DNA from: Amoebidium appalachense
Taxonomy: Eukaryota; Ichthyosporea
Direction of reading: 5' to 3'
DNA length: 64,000 nt
Assembly: GCA_963693365.1 (NCBI GenBank)
Contig: CAVNZM010000001.1
Location: 10,416,001-10,480,000, forward strand
Below the pieces are notes generated by a model. It saw only the letters and a program-made list of their open reading frames with translations, made no database searches and had not been told where the DNA came from. The position numbers and the translations under genes are program-made. Below are positions 49,913-62,394 of this stretch, piece by piece (the first letter of the stretch is position 1; each line of letters starts with the position of its first letter).

Positions 49913-50830
49913 ATACACGTTTGTTAGTGGCAGCCATGGGGGCCGGCGAAGTCGAGTATAGATCAGGGAACAGTCGGAAGATCATCTGCCAAGTTGTTGG
50001 ATCCTGGAGTCGTCGACCCCGGCCTCGGCCAGGGCTGTGGCCCCCCCAATTCGGAGGCTGTGGCCGGCAAACCGGGAGGGTGAGAGGCCTGCCCGGGAGA
50101 GGAGGGCACGGAAGTCGTCAGAGAAAACACCCTTGGTGTAGGGAATGCCACCGAGACTGAACAGGGGGTCGTCAGGTTGACCGGATGTCGTATCCAGGAA
50201 CTGCCGGAGGAGATGGGCTGGGGAGAAGTGGGTGAGAGGCAGGGCAGCTAGAGTGACGTTGACACTTAGGGCTGTACATCCATCTTGGAGGTTGGCAGGT
50301 GGAGGGTGGCATGGGACAAAGTACTGGTGGGGGTGTAGCTGAAGGTCACGTCCTTCCATTTCACGTGACGGGACGGGTCGAAGGAAGTCAGGGTCTTGGA
50401 GGTAAATTCCCACGAACGGAGGAGACCACAAAAACCGACGATGAGGGCCGTCCAAAGCCGGCGATTGGCTGAGGAGGCCTGGGTGGGGCACTGGCCATGG
50501 AGTAGGCCGAGGTGGGAGGGCAGGAGGGGTTCTCTGGGAGATGATCGGGGTCGGATGTTGTGAGAAAAGCTGCCATCTGCCCACCCCTTGTAGGAACCAG
50601 GCGAGAGACTTGTCGTGGGGGTAGGGAGCCGGAAGTCCCATGTCGAGGTGGAGTCTGGTGATAGCCGAATTGTAGCCGGCCAAGGAAGAGGCCTGTACCC
50701 CTTGTTGGGCACACCAGGCAAGAAAGAGCTGCACGGTGTGTGGGGAGGCCGGGAGGTAGGACCCGGAGGAGGATGGCAGCCGAGATGCCACAAAAATCGA
50801 TGAACACTTTCTGCACCCGGGAGTAGAAGG
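49913..50830 (-). pseudogene. tyrosine recombinase, copy D, decayed
   Basis: Catalytic blocks are recognisable but split over frames: GFCGLLRSWEFTSKTLTSFD in one frame (R-S-W instead of R-S-G), then FAGHSLRIGGATALAEAG in another. Past LGR the nucleophile region is frame-broken. The N-terminal join reads FYSRVQKVFIDFC with no poly-A tract, showing the ancestral sequence. Confidence 0.75.
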
Positions 50831-50989
50831 CCCGAGAGTCGAGGTTGAGACTCAGGGCCTGGCACTCCTGCAGGGTAGTGGTGGCTCGAAGCAGCACGGC
50901 CGGAGCAAAGTGGGGGGCCAATCTGCCAGCGTTGCTCCGGAAGGGAAGATCGGGGGGGGGGGGGGAGGGGAGGGGGGGGTTGAGCCCAG

Positions 50990-51185
50990 GGGAAGGGAGA
51001 GGGCATGTGCCGGAAGGCAGCCTGCACGTCTGCCACTGCCATGTAGCAGCCGGGGCCTGCGTCGAGAATGAGCTGGGGTCCCGGGCTTGTTTTTGTAGTA
51101 ACGGCGCCGATGGGGGAGGAACGGAGGACCGGAAACTCAGCAAGGAATTGGTCCGGGAAGAGGGTGGCCGCGCTGGTGGCCGAGG
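50990..51185 (-). pseudogene. reverse transcriptase remnant in copy D
   Basis: Frame reads DQFLAEFPVLRSSPIGAVTT, then QLILDAGPG and YMAVADVQAAFRHMP. The last is the RT fingers/motif A pattern (D-V-x-x-A-F-R-x-x-P). It breaks off at PFPWAQ followed by a poly-C/Pro tract, so the palm and RNase H are deleted. It shows that this family once carried an RT. Confidence 0.65.
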
Positions 51186-51320
51186 GGGGGCTGGGCCTCC
51201 GGGTCTGAGCCTCGGGGGAAGGTGTGGTTAGCAAGGGTGGGGCACCCTCGGGGAGACCCCGGCAGCCGGGGGGGGGGGGGGGGGGGGGGGGCAGCAGGGC
51301 CCCGGGGGGTTTAGAGTAGG

Positions 51321-52377
51321 GCAGCTGGGCCCGAGAGAGGTTGCAGGCAGGGCAGCGGGGCCATGTGCAGGGGATGCCCGAGCACGCAGGGATGCGGGCG
51401 GACACAGAGTTAGAAGGGGGGGGGAGGGAGTGCTAGGTGAGTGTAAGGGGGGGGGGGGGAGGCTCGTGGGATGGGTGGGGAGTAAAATTATGTGCAGTGG
51501 CCAGAATAACGTCTTTTGTGTAGGGACATGTATTCTGTGGCGCGCGCGGGCGCCGTAGGTGGCCTGCAAAAAAATTTGTACTCAGCCCTAGTGGCCCGTG
51601 CTCCCGAGCTCCGTGTCCCTGTACCCGTGTATCCTAGCTCCTAGCCCCTATGTTCTATCTTGTGTGTGCGGGCAGCTGGGCCCGAGGGAGGTTGCAGGCA
51701 GAACAGCGGGGCCATGTGCAGGGGATGCCCGAGCACGCGGGGATGCGGGCGGACACAGAGTTAGAAGGGGGGGGGGGGGGGGGGGGGGGGGAGGGAGTGC
51801 TAGGTGAGTGTAAGGGGGGGGGAGGCTCGTGGGATGGGTGGGGAGTAAAATTATGTGCAGTGGCCAGAATAACGTCTTTGTGTAGGGACATGTATTCTGT
51901 GGCGCGCGCGGGCGCCGTAGGTGGCCTGCAAAAATTTGTACTCAGCCCTAGTGGCCCGTGCTCCCGAGCTCCGTGTCCCTGTACCCGTGTATCCTAGCAC
52001 CTAGCCCCTATGTTCTATCTGTGTGTGCGGGCAGCTGGGCCCGAGGGAGGTTGCAGGCAGAACAGCGGGGCCATGTGCAGGGGATGCCCGAGCACGCGGG
52101 GATGCGGGTGGACACAGAGTTAGAAGGGGGGGGGGGGGGGGGGGGGGGGGGGGCTAGGTGAGTGTAAGGGGGGGGGCTCGTGGGATGGGTGGGGAGTAAA
52201 ATTATGTGCAGTGGCCAGAATAACGTCTTTGTGTAGGGACATGTATTCTGTGGCGCGCGCGGGCGCCGTAGGTGGCTTGCGAAAATTTGTACTTAGCCCT
52301 AGTGACCCGAGCTCCCGAGCTCCGTGTCCCTGTACCCGTGTATCCTAGCTCCTAGCCCCTATGTTCTATCTGTGTGT
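51321..52377. repeat. ~355-bp direct triplication inside copy D
   Basis: Units start GCAGCTGGGCCCGAG at 51,321, 51,672 and 52,031. Each contains a G run, GTGCAGTGGCCAGAATAACG, GGCGCGCGCGGGCGCC and CTAGCCCCTATGTTCTATCT. Copies A-C have this region once (for example 31,268-31,600). Confidence 0.9.
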
Positions 52378-52394
52378 GTGGGTGTGCGCGTAGA

Positions 52395-53241
52395 CTAGGC
52401 ATTAGGCTTGCAGTCTTTGCGGGGGTGTGTGCCAGAGCAGAGCGGGCACACGTGGGAGAGGGGGCAGGGCTGCTTAGCGCAGGACCGACCTTAAATGTGG
52501 AAATTCATGTAGTGCGTGGCGGGTAGCTCCACCGATCGGGCCGGTGTTGCCAGGCCGGGGTGCGGGTCGGGGCGGTTGGGGGTTTGTCCCCCGCCGGGCT
52601 TGTGGGGCGGTGTGAAGCCATCAAGTCTTAGACCACAGCCGGGCTTGGGGTACTACATGGGACAGGCCTGAGGGGGGGCTTCAGGGGTAGAGGGGAGAGT
52701 GGCTTGGAGGGTCCGTGGTGGTGGGGGCCGCCGGAGGCGCGTCAGTGCCCGCGGGAGCGTTGGGCAGCTGGTTGCGGAGGTCGCGTAATTTGAAATTCGT
52801 TTGGAGGGGCGTCGAGCCTGAGGGTTCTTGCTGCTCGGGGGTTACTGGGAAAGCCGGAACAGGGAGGGGAGGAGGGGCTTTGACGGGATTGGTTTTGGGA
52901 TCAGGCACGACGGAGGCAGGGTCAAAGGCAGGTAAGTCCGGACGGAGAAGGTTAACTGGGTCGGGCCAGGGGCTTTGGAAACGGGGGCGGGCAGCACGGT
53001 AGGCTGGCTGGGCAGAAACGTGGATGGGCAGGCAGCACGGTAGGCTGGCTGGGCAGAAACGTGGATGGGAACGACCGGACCTGGCAGCATGTGTAGCTGG
53101 CCGGGGTCGGGTGGCAACAGGGGGGGAACAGCTGCAGGGGAACTGGGGCCGTGCAGGGTTTGGGGTAGCTGAGATCTCGACGAGGCTGGCCTTGTGATCT
53201 GAGGAAAAAAAAAAATGCTGCTGGAATGCGGGGCAGACCAA
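52395..53241 (-). pseudogene. gag region of copy D, rearranged
   Basis: The C-terminal zinc region (52,395-52,670) matches copies A-C but has an AAAT insertion creating a stop. Upstream, 53,241-52,681 is a Pro/Ala-rich 186-aa frame ending NFKLRDLRNQLPNAPAG, similar to the Gag N-terminal helix (SDLRHRLTNA). It contains a tandem 51-bp duplication (about 52,988-53,066). Confidence 0.6.
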
Positions 53242-54156
53242 TGGAATGTGAGGTATCCATCGACAGTGAAGTCATGGTGGGGGGAGACATGGCGGGAAAC
53301 AGGGTGGGAAAACAGGGAAGGAGGCGGGTTGAACACGGTAAGCTGTTCTGGCAGGGACTTGGGGTCAGTACTCCTGAACAGTAGGAAAGCACAAGGTGCT
53401 TTGACTGGGTTTAACATAAGCGACGCGATTGGAGTACCGTATTTGAATACTCAGAAGGGCAATCGGGCAAGGACTATGAGCGAGGATAGTCAATGCGGAT
53501 CGAAGCGGGGTGTGAAATTCTAGGCCATCGGGATTGAAAACGGGGTTTGAAATTAGACGAGTGGTAGGGACTTAGATCACAGCGGCGCGGCGCGTGAGGG
53601 ACCATGTCAGGAAATCTTCTTGAAGTGTCGAGGAACTTGTAGGGCGACTAGCCCTAACCGGGACGGAACTGGCAGGAGTGCAAGCCTAACTTGCGAGGAG
53701 GACACGAGGGCAAGCTGAACTTGCAAGGATGGCACGATTGTCAAGGTGTGACAGAAGCTCGTGTCAAGAGTTGTCACGGAGTGTGAAAAGAAAATGTATA
53801 GCCGTAAGGGCTGTAGGTGCTCAACACAGAAGATGTGTTTGTAGCTTGCTGATCTGCTGAAAACTGTCTTGCTTATATACCTAAGCCTACCGACCTGAGC
53901 CAATTGAAAATCGATCCAGTGATATGTGAATCTGAATCGAACCAATCAAAATCGGTCTAGCGATATGTGGAATCTGATGTTTTGATTAGCTAATAGGTGC
54001 CCGTGTGCGAGCGGCCAATCGCGAACTGCTAAAACACGAAACGAAGCCTACATGGTTATGTCAATATCGAACACCCATCCTACGTGTTTACCCAGAAAAA
54101 TATTTATGTCAATAAATTCCACAAATAAAACCTAAATAAGATTAGGAGTTTCGCGT

Positions 54157-54596
54157 GTAGTCTCTGAGGATCCTACTAGCAGATGTTGCATCTGTTTTGG
54201 TTTCCTGCGCATGTGTTCCATGTGTATAAGAGTATTACAGTAAACATACTTACGTGTCCTTATACCTGTTACTTCGAGTGTCACTCGTCTTTAGAAACTA
54301 TCCGCGCATATAGCAAAATTATTACAAGAGTATTACTACTCTCTATGGCATTCCCTAAACCCTAAATTTATAGAGTATCCAATTGAGCTAAATGATCTCA
54401 ATTAAATTTGGTACGTGCTCGATTCATACTATTTTTTAATACTTTGATAACCTTCATATATTTTTCTATATCGTGAAGAGGAATTAGGAATAAAAATATG
54501 TCCATCCCCTTCAAATAAACCAGCTAAATAAGATCCTAATTGGCTAGTACGTTAGTATGAACGAGTTGAATACACCCTATTAGAGTTTAATAATTT
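54157..54596 (-). pseudogene. LAGLIDADG endonuclease fragment and group I intron core, cox1 intron a-b
   Basis: Directly after exon a the frame gives YLAGLFEGDGHIFIP, a LAGLIDADG motif. A TAA lies upstream in the same frame and the ORF ends at about 54,420, so it is degenerate. A group I P7-type motif (minus GGATCCTCAGAGACTACACG) lies at 54,155-54,180. Copy D splits the intron at 54,132/54,133. Confidence 0.65.
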
Positions 54597-54743
54597 AGCC
54601 ATATCTGGTGCACCGATTAAGATAGGTAATAATCAGTTACCAAATCCACCTAATAATACAGGCATTACCATGAAGAAAATCATTAAGAATGCGTGCGCTG
54701 TGATGATCACATTATACATATGATTGTCTCCAAGTACCGTATC
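54597..54743 (-). pseudogene. cox1: cox1 exon a
   Basis: Reads [18 protein letters not shown], then GGFGNWLLPILIGAPDMA with Trp coded TGA. Its upstream edge is the junction with the YR-element fragment, so the cox1 5' end is missing. Confidence 0.85.
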
Positions 54744-54744
54744 G

Positions 54745-54908
54745 CGGGGCGAAGACTTCCCCCGTTTTTTGGGCACAAGGACCTCACGGATCAATAAATT
54801 GATGACTGGGGGCTTGCCGTCACGGTGGTTTACAACCATTGCAGGTTCACTTTCGTCCAAGGGGACGTCCCCCTAGAGGCAACACACGTCCCGGAGTAGT
54901 TTTCATAG
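54745..54908 (+). mobile_element. YR-retroelement solo end, right part (end of spacer + B)
   Basis: Begins inside the spacer at CGGGGCGAAGACTTCCCCCG and runs through a B repeat (with a ~5-bp insertion near its start) to GTTTTCATAGA. Same orientation as the left part at 27,085-27,479. Together they make one A-spacer-B unit lacking only about 25 bp of spacer. Confidence 0.8.
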
Positions 54909-57040
54909 AGCGGGTGATATGTGCTCGTGAAATTTATGGGCTAATTCGTGTAAGCGTTGTGATGGTAGTGTGAGTGCGTAGAGAGAATCAAAAAGGCGTC
55001 TAGGGATAGGTGTGGAAACTTGAAGACCAGTGAGAAACGTACACCAAGTTGTGTAGTGGAAATCATCTAATGATATGAGGACATAACAGTATCAGGGGGT
55101 GCCATAGCTAGTAAGGGCAACCCGTATTCAGACAAAGGGCGAATATATGTGCGAAATATCCTAAGACGATTGTATAGGTGGACAGTATGAGAAAGAGTAG
55201 CAAGATACCCATCCCTAAATAACCAAAGACACCTTCCTGCACTCTCCACCCGACGGTCGATCATCCGTTTGAAAAACATATGCCCAATTTGTCCACCGGA
55301 ATCCCCAAATACTTGTATTCGATTGGGCGAGGGAGGGGACTGCCGAAAATACAAACGTCGTCCCATGCCGGTATCGATTTTGATAAAAGGGCACACTTTT
55401 TGACATTAACCTTCATATCGTTGCGCTGGCACCAATGTTCAACCACACGAATGTATTGCCGTAGTTCGATAGGATCGGATGACATAAGCAAATTATCGTC
55501 GGCAAAAAAGAGGACGGGGGGAGCCTGGGATGGCAACCCCCCGTCAATTTGTGCCGCGGAAAGAGCGTCGGCTAAATCATCAATAGACAGGTTGAAAAGA
55601 AGAGGGCTTAGCAGGGACCCTTGAAGTACCCCGCGCGTGCGGGTAAACCCTGGGGATAGCCGCCCATTAACCACCCCTCGTCCGCGTGTAAACGTAAACA
55701 TAGCTTCCAGTAGCCGACCCATTTGGAATGGGACACCGCGAGTGGCCAACTTGGCCCACAGGCGAGGGAGGTCGACCGTGCCGTACACGTTCTTAAAATC
55801 GATAAATACGAGGCGCTCGGTATCACTTTGAGTTGCATTATGTAGAGTGAGGATTTGTGCGTAACATGAGTGTCGATGCCAAAACGCCGCCTGAAGAGGG
55901 CTCAGCTGGGAAGCCTGCTTAAGGGTGAGGTTACGGGAAAGGGCCTGTAAAAGGCCACTTTCGAATAATCGGCGAAAAACAGACGTAAGGGTGATAGGGC
56001 GAAATTCGTGAATGGGACCCCGTGCAACCGTTTTCTTGATGGGAGACACTATGGTGGCTAGCTGGCACTCCGAGGGCACTTTACCAACATCAGAATACCA
56101 GCTAAACAATTCGCTAAGAATACATGTAAGTGGTGGCGGCGGGCCACGCTTTTCGTCTTTCTCGGGTCGGGGTGGGATGAGCACCTTAAGTAGTGCCATA
56201 GGGATGCCGTCCGGCCCGCACGCTTTGCGGGATGGGTAACGGGAGACTAACTGCCATACCGCATCTGGGGTAAAAAGTCCCCCCAGTTCAGCCCCAAACT
56301 CAGCCGGCCCCGCTGGCCACGCCGTGTGTGGGGGTGGTGGTGTGTCGGAGGGTGGAACAAAAACAGGAGGAGGCGCCTGCCCCAGGTCCGTGGCCGTACA
56401 TGTCGGGTTACGTTTAAACAGGGTGACACACAGGGTGCCGTAAAAGGAATCGGTTGCAGTTTCCGGGTCGGATGACGGGTCGGCCGTTATTCGAATCGAA
56501 TGGTTGCCGCGATCAATCTTCCGAATATTACCCAATAGCATGTGATACGGTAGAGGCTTACGTAAGGCAGCCTCCGCTCGAGGGCCGCGAGTGTGTGTAG
56601 TTCGTGCTTGAGGGTAAACTTGGGCACCTAAACAGGCATATTCACCTATGTCCCACAAGGTTTCTCGTACTGTAGACCAGACGCTATCGATGAAGGTCTG
56701 GTCGGTGCGTAGCGGGGTTTGGCGCCCATCACGCACAAGCGATAATAGACTCGGTTGCACCGTCTGGAAAAAGAAGCGAGTGTCTGCTTGGCCGCGCTGG
56801 CTTTTAAGTTCGCGTACGTTAAGTCTGTAAGTGTGTTGTGGTGACGGCGTAGAAAGGCTAAGTGTAGTGCGAAAGACTATAGGTAGGTGGTCTGACGGTG
56901 GTGGGTGTAGGTTGTGGTGTACGTGTAAGGTGCAAGGACCAAAGGCTGCCCCCCAGTCTGTGCGGTGTTCTTGTACTACAGATGGAAGAGTAAGGCGTAA
57001 GGCTGTAACAAAAGTGTGAAAGGTTGGCGTGCGTGGGTGG
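54909..57040 (-). mobile_element. APE-type non-LTR retrotransposon (LINE), 5'-truncated, frameshifted
   Basis: Minus strand. The far upstream end keeps the last endonuclease motif (PPSDHLPIVF, about 56,880). The RT frame 56,760-55,261 shows FIDFKNVYGTVDLPRLWAKL (motif A), GVLQGSLLSPLLFN (motif B) and PVLFFADDNLLMS (motif C, FADD), then EYKYLGIPVDKLG. After a frame break near 55,300 the thumb region continues RTYIRPLSEYGLPLL to 55,067. The endonuclease start is missing. The 3' end abuts the solo B repeat. Motif A has Asn-Val where Ala is usual before Tyr. It is a dead copy of an otherwise recognisable family. Confidence 0.85.
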
Positions 57041-58130
57041 TTGGGTTTAATTGATGTATATTACGTGGTCAGGGGGGATCCGCCTATATGGCGCATATAC
57101 ATTACAGTTTACGGTGATTCTACCGAGAGCGGTGTGCCAGATCGGAAAATAATCGGAATATATATCGAAAATGTACACGTGCATCCATTCCGCATCGGAA
57201 TGCCAAGCGATATATTTGCGTAAAATAAATAGCCGTCTTCGGTTACTATAATGCTCCATTTATGGTTATCTAATGCAAAATTCCATTAGCCGCGTACCCA
57301 TCCGATCGATCAAAGTCGCCAAACCAAGGCCCAATCAAAACGGCTGAAATCTTCTGACTTATTTCACGAGTCAGATCCATTTATATTTGCTTCTTACGGG
57401 CGGTTAGTGTTGAAATGGAGAAAAAAGTAAGCTCGGTGCCGGGCGGCCAAGGTAAAATATGTCGCTTTGAGGTAGATTACGGGCGTACTTGTAGGCTTCC
57501 GCTTTTTCACTTATTTTACCCCCGCGCAACTTACATTTCCATTTCATTATCCCCTTGGGGGCCCCACTCCCCCCCTTTGCCCTGCCCCCCTCCCTCCCCC
57601 CCCCCCCCCCCTTTTTTTTTGGGGCTGGGCGCATGAATTTACCCCAACCCCAACCGACCCCAACCCCATTCCACCGCTCCCACTAACGCACACATACACA
57701 TTACCGGTGCGTACATATATGAGTATACACGATTGTGCGTGCCGTCTTTGGTAAGTTAGCAAGCAGTTACTGTATACATGTGCACCAACTCTCACAAGCA
57801 CAAAGAAGACGTGATGTCATTTTATCTTCACCGTTTTCCCTATGGCAATAGTATTACGGATACATTCATGATATGCGGAGCCAACTTTGTGAGAGAATTT
57901 AATATACACAGCCGCAAACTCTTAGTATACATCAATGACATGTCATATTGGCAATATCAGTAGCCTACATAATATATATAATGATGGGAATAGTATCTGG
58001 GGAGAGGGATAATCATCAGTGTGTATACGTAGAGCCTCCCCCTATCACCTGCTTTTGAACACATACAGACTCTTGTCCCCTGTGCGCGTCACGTTCTTCA
58101 AGTTGCGTGACCTGTATAGGTTGGGAAAGC
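57041..58130. other. unassigned interval with C-T homopolymer block
   Basis: AT-rich sequence. A C run followed by T10 and GGGG lies at 57,598-57,625. Short open frames here have no recognisable motif. Confidence 0.4.
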
Positions 58131-58339
58131 TCAAACCTTATTCGATTGAATGTTCCTACCCATGATGAATAATTTTTTAACGGTTGTGTTGTTAACTTTC
58201 AGCCAATCGAAGTCCTTTTTGCTTTGTACGAGGGGGGAACTACTAGTAGATAACATGGCTTGGCTCCCACACGGATTCGTAAAAGAACGCAGCAACGGCT
58301 GAAGTTGTACTTGTACCCACACACACCCCGTACACACAC

Positions 58340-58350
58340 GTGCACACCGT

Positions 58351-58418
<68 letters not shown>

Positions 58419-58525
58419 CACACACACACACAGAGACACACACTGACACACATGTGTACACCGTGTGGACACACACACACCGTGACATACACACTGTTTT
58501 ACACGCACGCACACACAACACACGC
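58340..58525. repeat. (CA)n interrupted microsatellite
   Basis: CA run with GT, GA and TGTGTACACC interruptions. The copia gag frame reads into it as Cys-Val, which is an artefact. Confidence 0.9.
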
Positions 58526-58549
58526 AATCCGAGGCTTCTCCCTCCGCCT

Positions 58550-59256
58550 CTACTATACTCAGGCTCTTTCACTTTCCTTCTCTCTCTCAGATCTCTCTCG
58601 ATCGCTCCCTCCATTTCAGCTCCGCGGATGTCCCTGATGAGCTGGTTGAAGGACGGGTAAGCCTTGTTGTTCATCCAGTAGTCGGAGCAGAGACGTTCAA
58701 TGTCGGTGCAGACCAGGGCGGTGTTCTTGCGGAGGTGAAGGAAGAACTTGCGTACGACATCCTTGTGCTGGACGGGCTCGTCGAGGCAGGCAAGTGTCGT
58801 AGCCAGACGTTGGAGGCGGGTGAGGTACGCTGTGACGTTGGGGTAGTCCCGTAGTTCAAGCTCCTCGTAGGTGACTTGAATCTGGGTGACGCGGGCCTCC
58901 TTCTCTGCCACATAAGCCGTACGCAGGTTGTGGAAGACTTCTCCACCGTGAACACCGTCTTGCATCCGGCCGGAGTCGTAGAGCTCTGTCGGATGGACGG
59001 ACTGGTTGAGGATCTGGTCGAGGACGTCGGAAGCTTTCTTGTAGGAGTCCTTGGTGCCGTAGCCTAGCCACTGGTTGGCATCAGTGCCGTCAACCCACTG
59101 TGGCCTCTTGATAGCGTCAACGAATTTCTCGGCAATGGTGGTTCTGATGAACCGGTGGATGAGTGGCTCCCACTCGAAATAGTTGAGACGTTTCTCATCT
59201 CTTTTCTCGGACGGGTTCCATATTGGAAGGTTGATGTACGACGGTTTGTCAGTCAT
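58550..59256 (-). pseudogene. Ty1/copia-type Gag polyprotein N-terminal part
   Basis: From ATG at 59,256: MTDKPSYINLPIWNPSEKRD, then LIHRFIRTTIAEKF, WLGYGTKDSYKKASDVLDQI, a helix-rich core (VFHNLRTAYVAEKEARVTQI, YPNVTAYLTRLQRLATTLA) and DVVRKFFLHLRKNTALVC. The pattern is that of UBN2/Retrotran_gag-type capsids of copia elements. No CCHC knuckle, protease, integrase or RT follows; the reading frame runs into a CA microsatellite, so the element is truncated. Confidence 0.65.
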
Positions 59257-59331
59257 GGTTGAAGCAGTAAGACGTAGGAATTTCGCGGTTGTAACGAAAT
59301 TGTGTGTTAGCGTGCAAAGGGGCCGTAAACC

Positions 59332-60068
59332 TGTTGTTTTGTGTGGGTAAACGGGAAAGCAGAGTGCACAGATGGGTGTTATGTTATACACAACACAGAG
59401 ACACACGAGAGAAACACAACCGGAGAGGTGGAACGATTACTGGGGCCATAGGAAATGATTCGACTGCTTCATATTTATTCCAAGATGAAGTTCCTTTTAT
59501 ACTTAGGAATGTGAAATCGATAAACCAATCAAAAGAACGAAAACTCTATTTTCCAATTAGAAAGACGAAAACTATGAGTGTAAAATAAATCGATCGAAAT
59601 GCCTGTCGACACATAGACGATAAAACACAATCCTCTAATGAAAGAAATCTTCTAATAAAACTACGGAAACATTTAACAAAATGAAACCACTTATAGTAAC
59701 TATTAGTTCACATCATACATTTATACATGTTCTGAACATAACACGTCTAAATATAAGTATTCCTAATAGTTGGAGTACATAGAACAATGCTACGTCGTGA
59801 GAAAAGAAGGAAAGGGAATGAGGATAGAAAGGAATGGAATGGGAAAGGAACGGAATAGAATTAATGAGGGATGTGAGTTACTATATTTGGGAAAATACAA
59901 TGAGATCTGATTGGATGACATATTTAGATATTGACACAAACGACAATACGTGTGCGCAGGCTAAATATCTCGATGTGTACACAGATCTAAGATATCGGTG
60001 TACACGGAAACAGAAAGGAAAGAAAGAAAGGAGGAAAGGAAAAGGGAAAAGGAAACAAACTACAACAA
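59332..60068 (-). repeat. putative 5' LTR of the copia-type element
   Basis: On the minus strand the interval starts TGTTGTAG and ends ACAACA just 76 bp before the gag ATG, a TGTTG...CAACA inverted end pair usual for copia LTRs. It holds a C/T-rich stretch near its start. No second copy is available to confirm it. Confidence 0.35.
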
Positions 60069-61244
60069 ACTAATAAACATATATAAAACTCAACTTCTAA
60101 GTCTTGCCGATAATCATGGGAAGATGACACTCAGCGCTGTCCTCCGGGGCCATGGCCATTGGACTGTAGTGTACATACCGTCCCAGGTGCAATTTTTGGT
60201 GTACAGGGACATGCGGCGGCCGCGGCTGCCAGTTGTTATCCACCCGGAATTTGAGCCGGAATTTGTGAAGGAATGCAATGCAAAATTGCCACTTCTGTTC
60301 TATATAATAGTCTCGATTTTGAGTTCCCTGGTTCGAACTTTTTTTGCCTCTCCTGAGATTTCAAAAATCATCAACTTCCTTTCTACCTTACTGGTGACAA
60401 TTAATCATCCTCCACCCAGGACAAATTTCATTGCGTACCTAAACAACGAGTCTGGCGCTTTCTTATAAATTTATAGGTCGGCATGCGTTCACTGCGACAT
60501 AGTTTAACTCTAGAACTCGTTAAGAGCAACACTTTTGATTGGTGAACGATAAATGTGGGTATACAGTAGTCGACTTCTGAATAGTGGGTATAGTCGTCTT
60601 CTGAATAATAGCGTTGATCGCCTGGTATTAGTCTATCGCATTTCTACACAAATGATTTGTAAATGTTTTGTGAAAATAGCCTGTTACAATAGTGCATGTT
60701 AAGTCAGTGTGATCGTGATGATGGCCATAGTCATTATGTTTTTCTGGCCATTTTATATTATATTAAATTTAGTAATTATGTTTTTCAGTGATGTTCTTTA
60801 AATCTTCCTATATGTCTCACCGGTATTTGAACTGCGTGACTTTTAATGTTTAGCTCCAACCAAAGCGCAGCCATTCCATTTGTTCAAGCTTTGAAATTTT
60901 CATGGACTCGCCCGCGTTCACCCGGCGGTCGGGAACAGCTATAGCGCCCCTTGCCAACTATGCGTGTACTCTTCACCCGGCGGCCGGCCCAAACCAACAC
61001 GCTCGGCCAATACAGGTGTACATATCATAATGCACTGGACGCTGCATGCACTGCGCAGGCCTGCTTGTGTCGTAGAATTGAAACTTGCAATCCAAGGGTA
61101 CAAGTCGAGGTCTAACTCGGAGCGGATTCAATAGTAGTACATATGCATATTGCAAGACTAGCACCGTGACCAATCGAGGCGTCGTGGCAACCTGGCACGG
61201 CAATACCTACAGCAGAGTACACCAGTGGTGGTATGTGGCAGACA
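60069..61244. other. unassigned interval
   Basis: An open frame on the plus strand (59,998-60,468) has no motif I recognise. The rest is non-repetitive and unassigned. Confidence 0.3.
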
Positions 61245-61292
61245 TGCATATTATGTGTGTGTGTGTGTGTGTGTGTGTCTGTGTGTCTGTCT

Positions 61293-61326
<34 letters not shown>

Positions 61327-61438
61327 CTATGACGTGTGCGTGTGTATGTGTGTGTATGTGTGCACAGTGTATGTGTGTGTCACGGTGTGTGTGTGTGTGT
61401 GTGTGTGCCAGCATACATTGCCTTGTGTAGGAGTGTGT

Positions 61439-61504
<66 letters not shown>

Positions 61505-62055
61505 CTATGACGTGTGCGTTACGATGTGCGTGTATGTGTGCACAGTGTATGCGTGTGTCACGGTGTGTGTGTGTGTGTGTGTGTGTGTGCCAGGCTATAA
61601 GTTGTTGTTTAGTCCACGTGTACATAATGTGTGGGTGCGCGCCACGTGCAGTGCCACGGTGTGTGTTCATGGCCATGTGTGTGTGAGTGACGTGTGTGCA
61701 CATGTAATGACGGTGCCGTTGTGTCAAAGTGAACTTACTAATGTTATGCTCTGTGTGTGTCATCAACGGATGAGTGTGTATGTCTGCCTTTTTTATAACG
61801 CAGTGTCAGACATATATATACAGCACATGCCAAGCTTGAGTGTATGCATGTGAACGTCTGTGCCGGTGTCACAGTGAGCCTGAATGTACCACAGTGTGCG
61901 CTTGTGCATATGCCTGTCTGTGTATGCCATGTATAGATTACTCAACGGTGTGTGTATGTGTGTGTAATATTGTCAGAGCCACACTGAGTCAGACGGTGCA
62001 CAGATATTGTGTATGCACTACGTGTCTTGAAGTCGGCCCATGCGCGCGCGAGTGT

Positions 62056-62096
<41 letters not shown>

Positions 62097-62100
62097 CAAG
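61245..62100. repeat. GT-rich region with ~178-bp tandem duplication
   Basis: GTCTATGACGTGTGCGT, TGTGTGCACAGTGTATG and TGTCACGGTGTG occur at about 61,324-61,410 and again at 61,502-61,590, each followed by a GT run and GTGCCAG. A further GT run lies at 62,058-62,095. Confidence 0.85.
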
Positions 62101-62394
62101 TGTTTGAGCAGTGCAGAGGAAGTAAGTTGCTATTCAAATGAAATGCAGAGCATTCATCATGACTCAGCCCTTCTTCAAATTCCCCTCCCGTTCCTTCCTC
62201 CAGGTTTAACGGGTGCGGCAGAGCTCCAGGCATTCAGCCGAGGGTGGCAGGGGCCCGAGCTTACTATCTCCATGGGGAGGCCGACATAGGCCTTTCGAAG
62301 TGGGCACATACCGTCAAAGTCTTGAGCTGTCATTCAAGTGACTGATGACACTTAAACTTGATACTTGAAAAGCGGCACCAATCGATCTTTTACT

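Larger units (their letters stand above)
49209..54132 (-). mobile_element. YR retroelement copy D (older, larger subfamily)
   Basis: Minus orientation, 4,924 bp: A1 53,785-54,132 and A2 49,428-49,775 (348 bp each); B1 49,776-49,863; B2 49,209-49,296. Diverged from A-C. Holds a decayed YR, an RT remnant, a triplicated ~355-bp block, broken gag zinc fingers and a different gag N-terminal region. Inserted in cox1 intron a-b; excising it rejoins ATCTCAC with TAAATAAG in the usual group I context. Confidence 0.9.

Noticed and set aside
57404-57801. Short ORFs around the 57.6-kb C-T tract
   Set aside because: Homopolymer read-through with no conserved segment.
60069-60480. 156-aa plus-strand frame near 60 kb
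   Set aside because: Starts in a purine-rich repeat and has no recognisable domain; left as unassigned.
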